Below are positions 9,043-16,919 of a DNA stretch of 64,000 bases, in pieces (positions within the stretch are counted from its first letter, which is position 1; each line of letters opens with the position of its first letter). A program made the translations under genes and the position numbers. The notes under the pieces were generated by a model, which did no database searches, was not told where the DNA came from, and saw only the letters and a program-made list of their open reading frames with translations. The DNA comes from Halalkalicoccus paucihalophilus (GTDB lineage Archaea > Halobacteriota > Halobacteria > Halobacteriales > Halalkalicoccaceae), in NCBI RefSeq assembly GCF_001593955.1, contig NZ_LTAZ01000005.1, forward strand, positions 334,001 through 398,000, written 5' to 3'.

Positions 9043-9492
9043 ATGGTTTCAGACCTGGTCGCACCCGTGAGAATCGTCTCTACGACCGTCCTTCAGAACG
9101 CCCCGCTGGCCGCCGAACTGTTTCTCCTCGGCCGGATCCTCTTCGGCAGCGTCCTCGCCTTCAACGGGCTGAATCACTTCCTCGATGTCGAAGCGATGAC
9201 CGAGTACGCCGATTCGAAGGGGGTCCCGAAGCCGAGGGGTGCCGTCGTCCTCACGGGCGGAATGTTACTGGTCGGCGGTCTCGGGACCGTTCTGGGCGTG
9301 TTCCCGTTGTTCTCGCTCGGTGCGATCGCGACCTTCCTGCTCGTGGCGACGCCGATCATGCACGACTTCTGGGCGGTTCCGAACACGCGCACGGAACAGG
9401 AGATGATACATTTCATGAAGAACGTCACCATGCTCGGTGCCACACTCGTACTGCTCGCACTGAGCGCGACCGCATGGCCCTACGCGCTGTAA
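9043..9492 (+). CDS. DoxX family membrane protein
   Basis: A 149-residue protein with four hydrophobic segments. The opening LLGRILFGSVLAFNGLNHF and the GVPKPRGAVVLTGGMLLVGG segment match the DoxX family. Known members include CatD of Bacillus subtilis, which is made together with a catechol 2,3-dioxygenase under an HxlR-type repressor. Here an HxlR regulator lies convergent 22 bp away and two VOC proteins follow, so a role in quinone or catechol detoxification is a fair inference. Confidence 0.8.
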   Translation: MVSDLVAPVRIVSTTVLQNAPLAAELFLLGRILFGSVLAFNGLNHFLDVEAMTEYADSKGVPKPRGAVVLTGGMLLVGGLGTVLGVFPLFSLGAIATFLLVATPIMHDFWAVPNTRTEQEMIHFMKNVTMLGATLVLLALSATAWPYAL

Positions 9493-9514
9493 AATCGACG
9501 CCTGCCGGGATCGC

Positions 9515-9835
9515 TCAGAGCCACTCCTCGGCCCAGCACTCGATCTCGTCGAAGACGGGACAGAGCGATCGGCCCTTCTCCGTGAGGCTGTAGTAGGTCG
9601 CGACGGGGGCGTCCTCCTCCAATCGGCGCTTGACGAACTCCAGTTCCCGCAGATCGTCGAGCACCCGCGAGAGCGTCCGGGAGTTGGCGTCCGTCGAGCG
9701 CTTGAGTTCGTTGAAGCGTTTCTCGCCGTCCTGCAGGTCGTGAAGCACGACGAGTCGCCACTGTGAGCCGATCTGTCCGATCGAGTCGACGACCGCACAG
9801 GGCCCCTCCTCCGAGGTCTCGGTGACTGATGACAT
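9515..9835 (-). CDS. HxlR-family (DUF24) transcriptional regulator with N-terminal cysteine
   Basis: A 106-residue winged-helix protein. The core motif IGSQWRLVVLHDLQDGEKRFNEL, the recognition helix around SRTLSRVLDDLRELEFV and the wing VATYYSLTEKG are typical of HxlR. Cys13 in GPCAVVDSIG aligns with the redox-sensing Cys of YodB/CatR, which respond to quinones and diamide. It is divergent from the VOC operon with a 133-bp gap and probably represses it and itself. DNA target and inducer are inferred from the family. Confidence 0.88.
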   Translation of the reverse strand: MSSVTETSEEGPCAVVDSIGQIGSQWRLVVLHDLQDGEKRFNELKRSTDANSRTLSRVLDDLRELEFVKRRLEEDAPVATYYSLTEKGRSLCPVFDEIECWAEEWL

Positions 9836-9968
9836 CAGTGTTACCTGGTGTTTCCTACGTCCGCGAAGCGATTTATAGGTTCGGTTCGTATAGCTGGTTA
9901 CGAAACGTTACTAGTCTCGCCAGCGTGAAACCGACATACAAAACCATACGGAAACCGATACACACACC
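9836..9968. promoter_or_regulatory. divergent control region between HxlR regulator and VOC operon
   Basis: This 133-bp gap is much richer in A/T than the genes around it. On the minus strand a TATA-like CTATAAAT (about 9872-9878) precedes the regulator start by about 40 nt. An imperfect dyad TCGTA-8-TACGA lies at about 9886-9903. Two related tracts, GAAACCGACATAC and GAAACCGATACAC, stand near 9926-9960 just before the VOC start and may be operator copies. Operator identity is inferred. Confidence 0.4.
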
Positions 9969-10589
9969 ATGCCCGACGAACCCACATCCGTCAGCGCCGA
10001 GTTGCCCGACAGCCCCATCAGACTCTCGGGAACCGACCACATCACGCTCATCGGAAGCAACGAAGCCGATACCGTGGCGTTCTACCGCGATCTGCTCGGA
10101 ATGCCGCTGGTGCTTCGCCAGCCGAACCTCGACCAGCCCGAAGTGACGCACCTGTTTTTCGACACCGGCGACGGGCGGATCCTCACCTTCTTCGTGAGCG
10201 ACGACCGCGAGTCGGACCCGCGCCCGCAGCGAACGGGACTGGGAGCGGTCCATCACCTCGCCTTCAGCGTCGAGCCCGAGCGCTTCGTCGAGACAAAGGA
10301 GGCCTTCGACGAGGTCGACCACCACTACAACGAGTTCGACCGCGGGGCATTCCACTCGATCTACACCCGGGATCACAACGGGCTGGTCCTCGAGTTCGCG
10401 ACTGACAAGTTCCACATCCCCGACGACCGCCGCGCGGAGGTGCTCGCGACCGCCCAGCGCGTTCGAGAGGAGGCGGGTGCGGACTACGTCAAGGACGAGC
10501 ACATGGAAGCAGCACTCGAAGAACTCGGCCTCGAGGTCGACCCCTACGAGTTGCCCGACGCCCCGACCGGTGCTGGCTACGACCGATGA
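9969..10589 (+). CDS. VOC-family protein, ring-cleaving dioxygenase type
   Basis: A 206-residue vicinal-oxygen-chelate protein. Metal ligands expected from the fold are visible: His24 in GTDHITLIG, His95/96 in AVHHLAFSV, and Glu142 in GLVLEFATD. The family includes extradiol ring-cleaving dioxygenases and glyoxalases; DHITL followed by DTVAFYRDLLGM is the pattern of MhqO/MhqA-like ring-cleaving proteins. A C-terminal helical tail (about 150-206) is extra. It is first of three closely spaced genes under the HxlR regulator. Substrate inferred to be a hydroquinone or catechol. Confidence 0.8.
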   Translation: MPDEPTSVSAELPDSPIRLSGTDHITLIGSNEADTVAFYRDLLGMPLVLRQPNLDQPEVTHLFFDTGDGRILTFFVSDDRESDPRPQRTGLGAVHHLAFSVEPERFVETKEAFDEVDHHYNEFDRGAFHSIYTRDHNGLVLEFATDKFHIPDDRRAEVLATAQRVREEAGADYVKDEHMEAALEELGLEVDPYELPDAPTGAGYDR

Positions 10590-10611
10590 CCGATCCAGTC
10601 GATTCCACCAC

Positions 10612-11085
10612 ATGACGGACACACCACCCACCACCGGACTGCACCACGTGACGAACATCTGCACCGACATGGAAGCGACGCGGGAGTTCTACGAGGAGGC
10701 GCTGGGCTGGCACACCGTAAAACGCACCCAGAACTACGACGATCCCGGGACGCTCCATTACTACTTCTCCTCGACCCCCGAGGGCGAGCCGGGAACGAAC
10801 GTCACCTACTTCGAGTACCCGAACTCCCGTGGCCAGCCCGGTCCCGGTGCGAGCCATCACTTCGCGTTCGGCGTCGAGGACCGCGAGACGCTGGAGGAGT
10901 GGCGCGAACACCTCATGGACCACGGCGTGCGGGTTTCGACAGTGAAGGACCGCACCTACTTCCGGAGCATCTACTTCAGCGATCCGGATGGGCTGGTCTT
11001 CGAGTTCGCGACACAGGGGCCGGGCTTCGGCGTCGACGAAGACCGACCTGGAAGCGAAGAGATCGATCCCTTTGAGAACCGCTGA
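10612..11085 (+). CDS. VOC-family protein, second copy
   Basis: A 157-residue protein with one complete VOC unit: His11/12 in TGLHHVTN, His in GASHHFAFGV and Glu in GLVFEFATQ are the likely metal ligands. MEATREFYEEALGWHTVKRTQNYDDPGTLHYYF is of the same ring-cleaving branch as the gene before it. I chose ATG 10612 because the frame upstream is a shadow of the preceding gene. Its stop overlaps the start of the flavin reductase gene by one base (TGATG), which argues for translational coupling. Confidence 0.82.
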   Translation: MTDTPPTTGLHHVTNICTDMEATREFYEEALGWHTVKRTQNYDDPGTLHYYFSSTPEGEPGTNVTYFEYPNSRGQPGPGASHHFAFGVEDRETLEEWREHLMDHGVRVSTVKDRTYFRSIYFSDPDGLVFEFATQGPGFGVDEDRPGSEEIDPFENR

Positions 11086-11660
11086 TGGAGGTCGACATCT
11101 CGGAACTCGACTCCGCGTATCGCCTGCTGGCCGGCTCGGTGATCCCCCGCCCCATCGCGTGGGTCAGCACGCGCGGCGAAAGCGGCGAGAACCTCGCACC
11201 CTACAGCTTCTTCAACGTCGTCTCGGTCGATCCTCCCGTGGTGATGTTCGCGCCGGTCGGCACCGGCGAGGACCTGAAGGACACGCCACGGAACATACTG
11301 GATACCGAGCAGTTCGTCGTCAACGTGGTGACGATGGACCTCGTGGAGGCAATGAACGCAACCAGTGCTACTGTCGAGAAAAGCGAGTTCGAGCACGCCG
11401 ACCTCGAACGCGCCGAAAGCGTCCGGGTCGACGCCCCGCGAGTGGCGGGGGCGAAGGTCGCCTTCGAGTGTGAACTGTACGACTTCGTCGAGATCGGTCG
11501 CTCGTCGATGGTACTAGGCGAGGTCGTCTACGCGCACGTCGCCGAGGACGCGACCACGGAGGGCAAGGTCGACGTGACGAAACTCGACGCCGTCGGGCGG
11601 CTCTCGGGGAGTTACTATGCGAGCACGCGCGACCGATTTTCGCTGGAGCGCCCTCCCTGA
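11085..11660 (+). CDS. flavin reductase-like FMN-binding split-barrel protein
   Basis: A 191-residue protein. RLLAGSVIPRPIAWVSTR and LAPYSFFNVVSVDPPVVMF are the FMN-binding signature of the flavin reductase domain family. It either reduces flavin for a partner oxygenase or holds FMN itself. As the last gene of the VOC operon it may recycle quinones or supply reduced flavin; that link is inference from position. The start overlaps the upstream stop by one base. Confidence 0.85.
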   Translation: MEVDISELDSAYRLLAGSVIPRPIAWVSTRGESGENLAPYSFFNVVSVDPPVVMFAPVGTGEDLKDTPRNILDTEQFVVNVVTMDLVEAMNATSATVEKSEFEHADLERAESVRVDAPRVAGAKVAFECELYDFVEIGRSSMVLGEVVYAHVAEDATTEGKVDVTKLDAVGRLSGSYYASTRDRFSLERPP

Positions 11661-11695
11661 CCGGGGATTAAGCCCTCGGCGTCCCTATAGGGGGT

Positions 11696-12739
11696 ATGGC
11701 ACTCTACGACGCCGTCTCGGACCTGCCCGTCGAGATCGAGGCCGTCTCGCTCTCACGGCGCGAACGCGACACCTCCAGTGGCTTCACGCGTGTGAGCACG
11801 GTCATTTCGCTGTCGGGTGAGAGCGAGGAGGGCAGGGGCGAGGACGTGACCTACGAAACCCAGGATCACGATGCCCTACTGAAGGCGGGTGCGCCCGACC
11901 TCTCGGGTACCTACACCCTCGACGAGTTCTCCGAGCGTGTCGGCGATCTGGACCTCTTCCCTTCGGGGCCGAGCCGACCCGATTTCGAGAACTACCGGCG
12001 GTGGGGCTTCGAGAGCGCCGCGCTGGACCTCGCGCTCCGGCAGGCCGACACCGATCTCGCGAGCGCGCTCGGCCGGGAGTACGAGCCCGTGAGCTTCATC
12101 GCCAGCACGCGGTTGGGCGAGCCCCCGAGCACCGACCGTGTCGAGCGCTTCCTCGAAAACAATCCGGAACTAGAGTTCAAGCTCGATCCAACGAGCGAGT
12201 GGGACGACGCGCTGGTCGAGCGCCTCGCGGAAACGGGGGCGGTGCGGGTGGTCGACCTAAAGGGCCAGTATGAGGGGACCGAGGTCGATCAGGCCCCCGA
12301 TCCCGAGCTCTACGAACGAGTCGTCGAGGGCCTTCCCGAGGCCGTCATCGAGGACCCCGCGATCACCGAGGGGACCCGGTCCGTACTGACGGGCCACGAG
12401 GAGCGGGTCTCGTGGGACGCGACCATCCACGGGCTCGAAAGCCTCGAGGAACTCCCGTGGGAGCCCGAGTGGCTCAACGTCAAGCCCTCGCGCTTCGGCT
12501 CGGTCGAATCGCTGTTCGAGACGGTCGACCACTGCACCGAGCACGGGATCACGACCTACGGCGGTGGTCAGTTCGAACTCGACGTCGGACGGGGCCAGAT
12601 CCAGGCGCTCGCCTCGCTGTTCTACCCCGACTCGGCGAACGACGTCGCACCCGGTGTGTACAACGATCCCGAGATCCCCGAGGGGCTCCCGACGAGCCCG
12701 CTTTCGCCGCCCGAAGAGAGTACGGGCTTTCGCTGGTAA
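11696..12739 (+). CDS. enolase-superfamily-like protein of unknown reaction
   Basis: A 347-residue protein. The order of an N-terminal capping region, then barrel-like segments ending in VRVVDLKGQYEGT (about 180-195), IEDPAI, VSWDATIHGLES and LNVKPSRFGSVESLFETV resembles the enolase superfamily (muconate lactonising / o-succinylbenzoate synthase branch), with a likely metal-ligand Asp followed by Lys in DLKG and a Lys in VKPSR. C-terminal FYPDSANDVAPGVYNDPE is typical of the haloarchaeal version. The reaction is not known to me. It starts 35 bp after the flavin reductase, so it may share its promoter. Confidence 0.6.
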   Translation: MALYDAVSDLPVEIEAVSLSRRERDTSSGFTRVSTVISLSGESEEGRGEDVTYETQDHDALLKAGAPDLSGTYTLDEFSERVGDLDLFPSGPSRPDFENYRRWGFESAALDLALRQADTDLASALGREYEPVSFIASTRLGEPPSTDRVERFLENNPELEFKLDPTSEWDDALVERLAETGAVRVVDLKGQYEGTEVDQAPDPELYERVVEGLPEAVIEDPAITEGTRSVLTGHEERVSWDATIHGLESLEELPWEPEWLNVKPSRFGSVESLFETVDHCTEHGITTYGGGQFELDVGRGQIQALASLFYPDSANDVAPGVYNDPEIPEGLPTSPLSPPEESTGFRW

Positions 12740-12743
12740 GCGA

Positions 12744-13136
12744 TCATTCCGCGAGGTCGGCGATCCGCGAGAGCGCGAGCCGACAGACTGGCGCGTAGCC
12801 CGCCGCGAGCACGGGCACCTCGAAGACCGCCAGACAGCTCCCGTTGTAGGGTTCGACCCGGTGGCCCGTCGCCGGGATTCCCGCGACCTCCCACGTCCAG
12901 CGGTACGCGTCACGGTAGGTAACCTCGAAGGGGATCCAGATCCCACCGACGAGTCGGACCCGCCCGGTCGTCCCCGACTCGATCCGTCGGTCCGCGCACT
13001 CGACGTCGGTGATCGAGGGGCCCCACTCGGGCCAGCGTCGCGTGTCCACGAGCAGGTTCCAGACGACTTCGGCGGGCGCGTCGACGGGTCGAACGACGTC
13101 GACGGTCCGCCCGGTGATCCCACGAAACCGGTTCAC
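12744..13136 (-). CDS. SRPBCC (START-like) ligand-binding protein
   Basis: A 130-residue single-domain protein. VDVVRPVDAPAEVVWNLLVDTRRWPEWGPSI is the classic opening of the SRPBCC/polyketide-cyclase fold, with the first strand, two short helices and a Trp-Pro-x-Trp. The fold makes a hydrophobic cavity for lipids, polyketides or aromatic ligands; the ligand is unknown. Convergent with the enolase-like gene, 4 bp apart. Confidence 0.82.
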   Translation of the reverse strand: MNRFRGITGRTVDVVRPVDAPAEVVWNLLVDTRRWPEWGPSITDVECADRRIESGTTGRVRLVGGIWIPFEVTYRDAYRWTWEVAGIPATGHRVEPYNGSCLAVFEVPVLAAGYAPVCRLALSRIADLAE

Positions 13137-13187
13137 GAGGTGTGTTGGCGGGCGGGGTTCAAATACGATCGGTGGGCAGTGGATCGA

Positions 13188-13364
13188 TTACTCGAACGCC
13201 GCGGCCGACTCCCCGTCCTCGAGGATCCGGTAGTCCGTCTCCCCACAGCAGCCCTCGTCGGAGCCAATGGGATGGAGCGATTCGTCGGGCCAGACTCGCA
13301 CCGGAACCAGTTCTCCACAACCGTCACAGACCGCGACCGCCTTCTTCTTGTCTCCGTCCGTCAT
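13188..13364 (-). CDS. small zinc-ribbon-like protein, hypothetical
   Basis: A 58-residue protein read from ATG 13364. Cys13 and Cys16 (VCDGCGEL) and the pair Cys40-Cys41 (EGCCGETDY) could bind one zinc ion in a short zinc-ribbon. The rest is acidic (ILEDGESAAAFE at the end). Codon use is like other genes here, and the frame is open from a good start to a clean stop in an otherwise empty gap. Function unknown. Confidence 0.55.
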   Translation of the reverse strand: MTDGDKKKAVAVCDGCGELVPVRVWPDESLHPIGSDEGCCGETDYRILEDGESAAAFE

Positions 13365-13511
13365 CGGTACGGCGATCCTACGACGCGCGATACTATGAGG
13401 ATATCCATCCGAATCGCCAGGGTCGTGCGAATGCGAGCCATCCTGAAACCGGCCGCGACTGCCGCGTGACTAAGGGCTTTTAGACCGAATCGGCTAGTAC
13501 GGAGGAGTTCT

Positions 13512-14957
13512 GTGAGTCGTGTCCCGAACCCGGTCAGACTGCTCGTCCTCTGGGTCGGGCTGGCGCTTTCGCGAGCCGGCCTGATCGACCGCCATCGCGC
13601 GCGTCGGATCACCGATCTGGCGTGGCCGCGCGTAGTCACGGGTATCGCCCGGATGTCGAAGAACGCCGTCGACGTGGCGATGGTCGGGATCGCCGCCGGC
13701 TCGGGCGCGATCGCCGGCGTCGGGTTCGCGGGCTCGTACTGGGGGCTCGCCTTCGCGGTCGGGGGCGGGATCGCCGGCGGGACGATCGCGCTGGTCTCCC
13801 AGTCGTTCGGGGCCGACGCCGACCGGGAACTCGGGCGGGCGGTCCGTTCGAGCGTCCTGTTGGTCGTCGTCCTCACGCTGCCGATCACCGCGGGGCTGTG
13901 GGCCTTTTCGACCGGGCTGCTCGACCTGATCAGCAACGACCCCGAGGCGATCGAACTCGGGGGTCGATACCTGCGGGTCGTCTCGGTGGGAGTGCCCTTC
14001 GCGGCGCTGAACCTGATCGGTAGTCGCGTGCTGGTCGGCGCGGACGACGCCTACACCGCGATGCTCGCGCGGGCGGGCGGCGCGGTCGTGAATGTCGGGA
14101 TCAACGCCGTGTTGATCTTCGGCCTCGATATGGGCGTCGTCGGCGCGGCAATCGGCACCGTGCTCTCGAACGTCGTCGTCACCGCGACGTTCGCGACGGG
14201 GCTGGTGGCCGGCCGGGTCCCCGGGCTGGGGTCGTTTCCGGTCACCGTCTCCCCGACCGGCGTGTACGTCGACGTCGGGATGGCCCGCCAGCTCGTCTCG
14301 ATCGGGCTCCCCGTGATGGGCCGGAACCTCGCCTGGCGGCTCGCGGACTTCCCGCTGCTGGCGATCGTCGACGTCTTCGGGCAGAACACCGCCGCGGCCT
14401 ACGTCATCGCCCGGCGGATCTGGGGGGTCATGAACACGCCCGGCTGGGGCTTTGGCCTTGCGTCTTCGAGCCTCGTCGGTCAGGAACTGGGCGACGGAGA
14501 CGAGCGCACGGCGGAAGCCTACGGTCACGAGATCGTCCGCTTCGCAGTGGCGGTCTACGCCGTCTCGGCACTGTTGGTCTTCCTGTTCGCAGAACCGATC
14601 GTGCTCGCGTTCGTCGACGACCCCACCACCGCCACGGTCCCGATCGCGGTCTCGCTGGTCTATGCCGCCTGCGCCGCGACCGTCCTGCAGGGCGTTTCGA
14701 AGGGGGCGGCCGGCCCGCTCGACGCCAGTGGCGACACCCGCTGGCCCTTCTACAGCCAGGCGATCGGGATGTTCGGCGTCTCGATCCCGCTTGCGTATCT
14801 CGGAGCGACCACGTCGCTCGGCCTGTGGGGGCTCTACCTCGCGTTCGTCGCCGAGACCGCCGTCCCCGCCGCCATCAACTACCACCGCTTTTCGACCGGG
14901 AAATGGAAGGTCATCAGTCGCTCCTACGGGCCACGAGGGGTCACGGGCGACGATTAG
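13512..14957 (+). CDS. MATE-family efflux transporter
   Basis: A 481-residue protein with twelve hydrophobic segments. The first half has ITDLAWPRVVTGIARMSKNAVDVAMVG, the family's opening motif, and the second half repeats the pattern from about residue 250 (VSIGLPVMGRNLAWRLADFPLLAIV). MATE proteins export drugs or metabolites in exchange for Na+ or H+. Start is GTG 13512 with GGAGG 5 bases before it, a rare clear Shine-Dalgarno in this window. Convergent overlap of 4 bp with the next small gene. Confidence 0.88.
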   Translation: MSRVPNPVRLLVLWVGLALSRAGLIDRHRARRITDLAWPRVVTGIARMSKNAVDVAMVGIAAGSGAIAGVGFAGSYWGLAFAVGGGIAGGTIALVSQSFGADADRELGRAVRSSVLLVVVLTLPITAGLWAFSTGLLDLISNDPEAIELGGRYLRVVSVGVPFAALNLIGSRVLVGADDAYTAMLARAGGAVVNVGINAVLIFGLDMGVVGAAIGTVLSNVVVTATFATGLVAGRVPGLGSFPVTVSPTGVYVDVGMARQLVSIGLPVMGRNLAWRLADFPLLAIVDVFGQNTAAAYVIARRIWGVMNTPGWGFGLASSSLVGQELGDGDERTAEAYGHEIVRFAVAVYAVSALLVFLFAEPIVLAFVDDPTTATVPIAVSLVYAACAATVLQGVSKGAAGPLDASGDTRWPFYSQAIGMFGVSIPLAYLGATTSLGLWGLYLAFVAETAVPAAINYHRFSTGKWKVISRSYGPRGVTGDD

Positions 14958-15148
14958 AGGACTGCGATCAACACGAGAAGCGCGAGGAGGACGGCAAGCG
15001 CGATCAGCCCGTAGCGCATCCGCGGGTCGTCGAGCAACCCGCCCTCGTCGCCGTGATACGGACTGAGAACCGTGTTGCCACACGAGCGACACTTGCTCGG
15101 GTTGCTCCGATGAACCGTCCCGCAGTTGTCGCATTTCCACTTCGTCAT
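14954..15148 (-). CDS. zinc-ribbon membrane-anchored small protein
   Basis: A 64-residue protein: a zinc-ribbon with C-x2-C at 6-9 (CDNCG) and C-x2-C at 20-23 (CRSCG), then a linker and a C-terminal membrane span (GLIALAVLLALLVLIAVL). The ribbon should sit in the cytoplasm with the helix anchoring it. Many haloarchaea carry such proteins; partner and role are unknown. Confidence 0.7.
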   Translation of the reverse strand: MTKWKCDNCGTVHRSNPSKCRSCGNTVLSPYHGDEGGLLDDPRMRYGLIALAVLLALLVLIAVL

Positions 15149-15195
15149 CGGGATCCCCTACGCTCCCGTCGTACATATGGCCGCCGACCGTCAGT

Positions 15196-15203
15196 GATAT
15201 AAG
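15196..15203 (+). promoter_or_regulatory. TATA box of the pilin-like gene
   Basis: GATATAAG lies 22-29 nt before the ATG at 15225, inside a marked A/T-rich stretch. This spacing predicts a leaderless transcript. Confidence 0.55.
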
Positions 15204-15224
15204 AACATAGATATATTCTATACT

Positions 15225-16580
15225 ATGATTTTGGTGTGGAAGAGAAGTAGCGGGTCCACCGATCGGGGCCAGTCGGAGGTCATCGGCGTGGTACTACTGC
15301 TCGCGGTAACGGTGATCGGGGTCACCATCATGGGCGCGACCGGCGCTGCGATGCTCGGCGACGCACAGAGCGACTCGCGTGTCGCACAGACACAGAACTC
15401 GATGGCCCAGTTGAGTTCGAAGGCGGGGCTCGTTGCGCTCGGCGAGTCCGAAAGCCAGTCGTTCAACCTCGGAACGGTCAATGACGGTACGGTCGAGGTC
15501 CGTGAGAACGTGGGTCACGTAACGGTGTACAAGGAAAACGAAACGGACTCGGAGGTGCTGTATAACGAGTCGTACGGCGCGGTCGTCGCGACCGTGGGGG
15601 ACACGGAAATCGCGTATCAGGGCGGCGGCGTGTGGAAAAGGGACGGTGACAGGAGCGTGATGGCTTCGCCGCCGGAGTTCTACTACCGATCCAACACGCT
15701 GACGTTTCCGATCGTTCGCGTAACGGGGGAGGGACGGGCGAGCGGCGCCGTAACCGGTCAGTTCACTAACGTCAGCGAGAGTGGGTCGATCTACCCCAAT
15801 GCATCGAACGAGTACACGAATCCCCTCGAAGAGGGGACGGTGATCGTCGAGATTCGAAGCGACTACTACGACGCGTGGGCCCGCTTCTTCGAGGATCGAA
15901 CCACTGGTGACGTCGAAATGGACCACGAGAACCGAACGGCGAGGATCGAACTCACCGTACCGGCCGAGAAGGAAATCGAGAACGTGGTCGCGGTGTCCAC
16001 GCCGAACGGGATCACAACCAATGGCGGCGACAAGCCGAACCCCTACCGTGAGGGAATCCAGTACCCCTCCGCGAGCCCGATGATCGAGAACCGGGTCACG
16101 GAGTGTACCGAATCCGGAACCGACTGTACGGAGGTGACGAACGAAACGACGATACGGGGCGATGCGAGCAAAGAGGAGACGCGGTATTACGCGACAGGCG
16201 AGGGGATTCCCGATGACCTGACGGTGCAGACGGACGGCGGGAACGTCACTCTGGTCGTAGACGGGGGCTTCGATCCGGAGAACGTCGAGATCGAGGGAGA
16301 TGGGGACGTTTCCCTCGTCGTTGACGGCGTCTTCGAACCGGGTAGTCTCTCGATCAGGGGGGATGGAAACGTCTCAGTATACGTCACGGAAGGATTTTCA
16401 CTCAGTGGAGACACTAACATCAACCCGACTGGCGAATCATCACAACTAATCGTCTACGTTCACTCGGATGGTTCAAATACGGATAGTAGTCAGCAAGGGA
16501 ACCCGTCGTTTACTGGCGTGCTCTACGCGCCGAACACGGACGTAGAACTGAGCGGGAACACCGACTTCGGGGCGCGCTGA
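15225..16580 (+). CDS. type IV pilin-like surface protein (DUF7289-like), C-terminus frameshifted
   Basis: A 451-residue protein. Near the start RGQSEVIGVVLLLAVTVIG is an archaeal class III (PibD) signal: cleavage before QSEVIG and a hydrophobic helix that packs the pilus core or anchors the protein. The rest is a secreted acidic beta-rich domain with several N-x-S/T sequons; ILVWKRSSGSTD is the pre-part. The natural end is lost: the current frame stops after GNTDFGAR, but after a one-base shift the same strand reads GALMARILHINGNAGEFLYDES up to about 16636, the normal ending of this family. So one base seems to be missing near 16565-16575. It lies beside the decayed TadC/TadA genes. Confidence 0.7.
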   Translation: MILVWKRSSGSTDRGQSEVIGVVLLLAVTVIGVTIMGATGAAMLGDAQSDSRVAQTQNSMAQLSSKAGLVALGESESQSFNLGTVNDGTVEVRENVGHVTVYKENETDSEVLYNESYGAVVATVGDTEIAYQGGGVWKRDGDRSVMASPPEFYYRSNTLTFPIVRVTGEGRASGAVTGQFTNVSESGSIYPNASNEYTNPLEEGTVIVEIRSDYYDAWARFFEDRTTGDVEMDHENRTARIELTVPAEKEIENVVAVSTPNGITTNGGDKPNPYREGIQYPSASPMIENRVTECTESGTDCTEVTNETTIRGDASKEETRYYATGEGIPDDLTVQTDGGNVTLVVDGGFDPENVEIEGDGDVSLVVDGVFEPGSLSIRGDGNVSVYVTEGFSLSGDTNINPTGESSQLIVYVHSDGSNTDSSQQGNPSFTGVLYAPNTDVELSGNTDFGAR

Positions 16581-16598
16581 TGGCACGGATTCTCCACA

Positions 16599-16919
16599 TC
16601 AACGGCAACGCAGGCGAGTTCTTGTACGACGAGAGTCGTTCGGGATCGGGACGCCGATGATGGGTGGGGAGACCAGCCCCGTGGCGAACAGCGCGTAGCC
16701 TAGTAGGGTACCGACGATCCACAGCAACCCCCCGGAGAGGACGCCGTAAGCTAACGCCCGCGAGAGGTAGTGTTCGACGGTATCGCCCATCCGAGCCCGC
16801 TTGAGCGTCGTCTGAAACTCGGCGGCGAACTGACTGTCCTCACCGAACAACAGCCGATAGAGCGGGTAGAAGACGTCCCCGAGCCGATCGGTACCGTTTC
16901 CCTCTAGTACGAGGCTCAC
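16599..16919 (-). pseudogene. TadC-like (type II/IV secretion F-family) membrane protein, truncated remnant
   Basis: The frame starts with GTG 16919, overlapping the end of the TadA remnant. It gives about 94 residues of good N-terminal sequence: FYPLYRLLFGEDSQF, RARMGDTVEHYLSRALAYGVL and one or two membrane spans up to GVPIPN. Then, at about 16637-16640, the sequence runs into the antisense of the pilin gene tail and ends after a basic nonsense stretch. Normal archaeal TadC/FlaJ-like proteins are several hundred residues longer, so most of the gene is deleted. It would have been the inner-membrane platform for a pilus or secretion machine. Confidence 0.7.
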
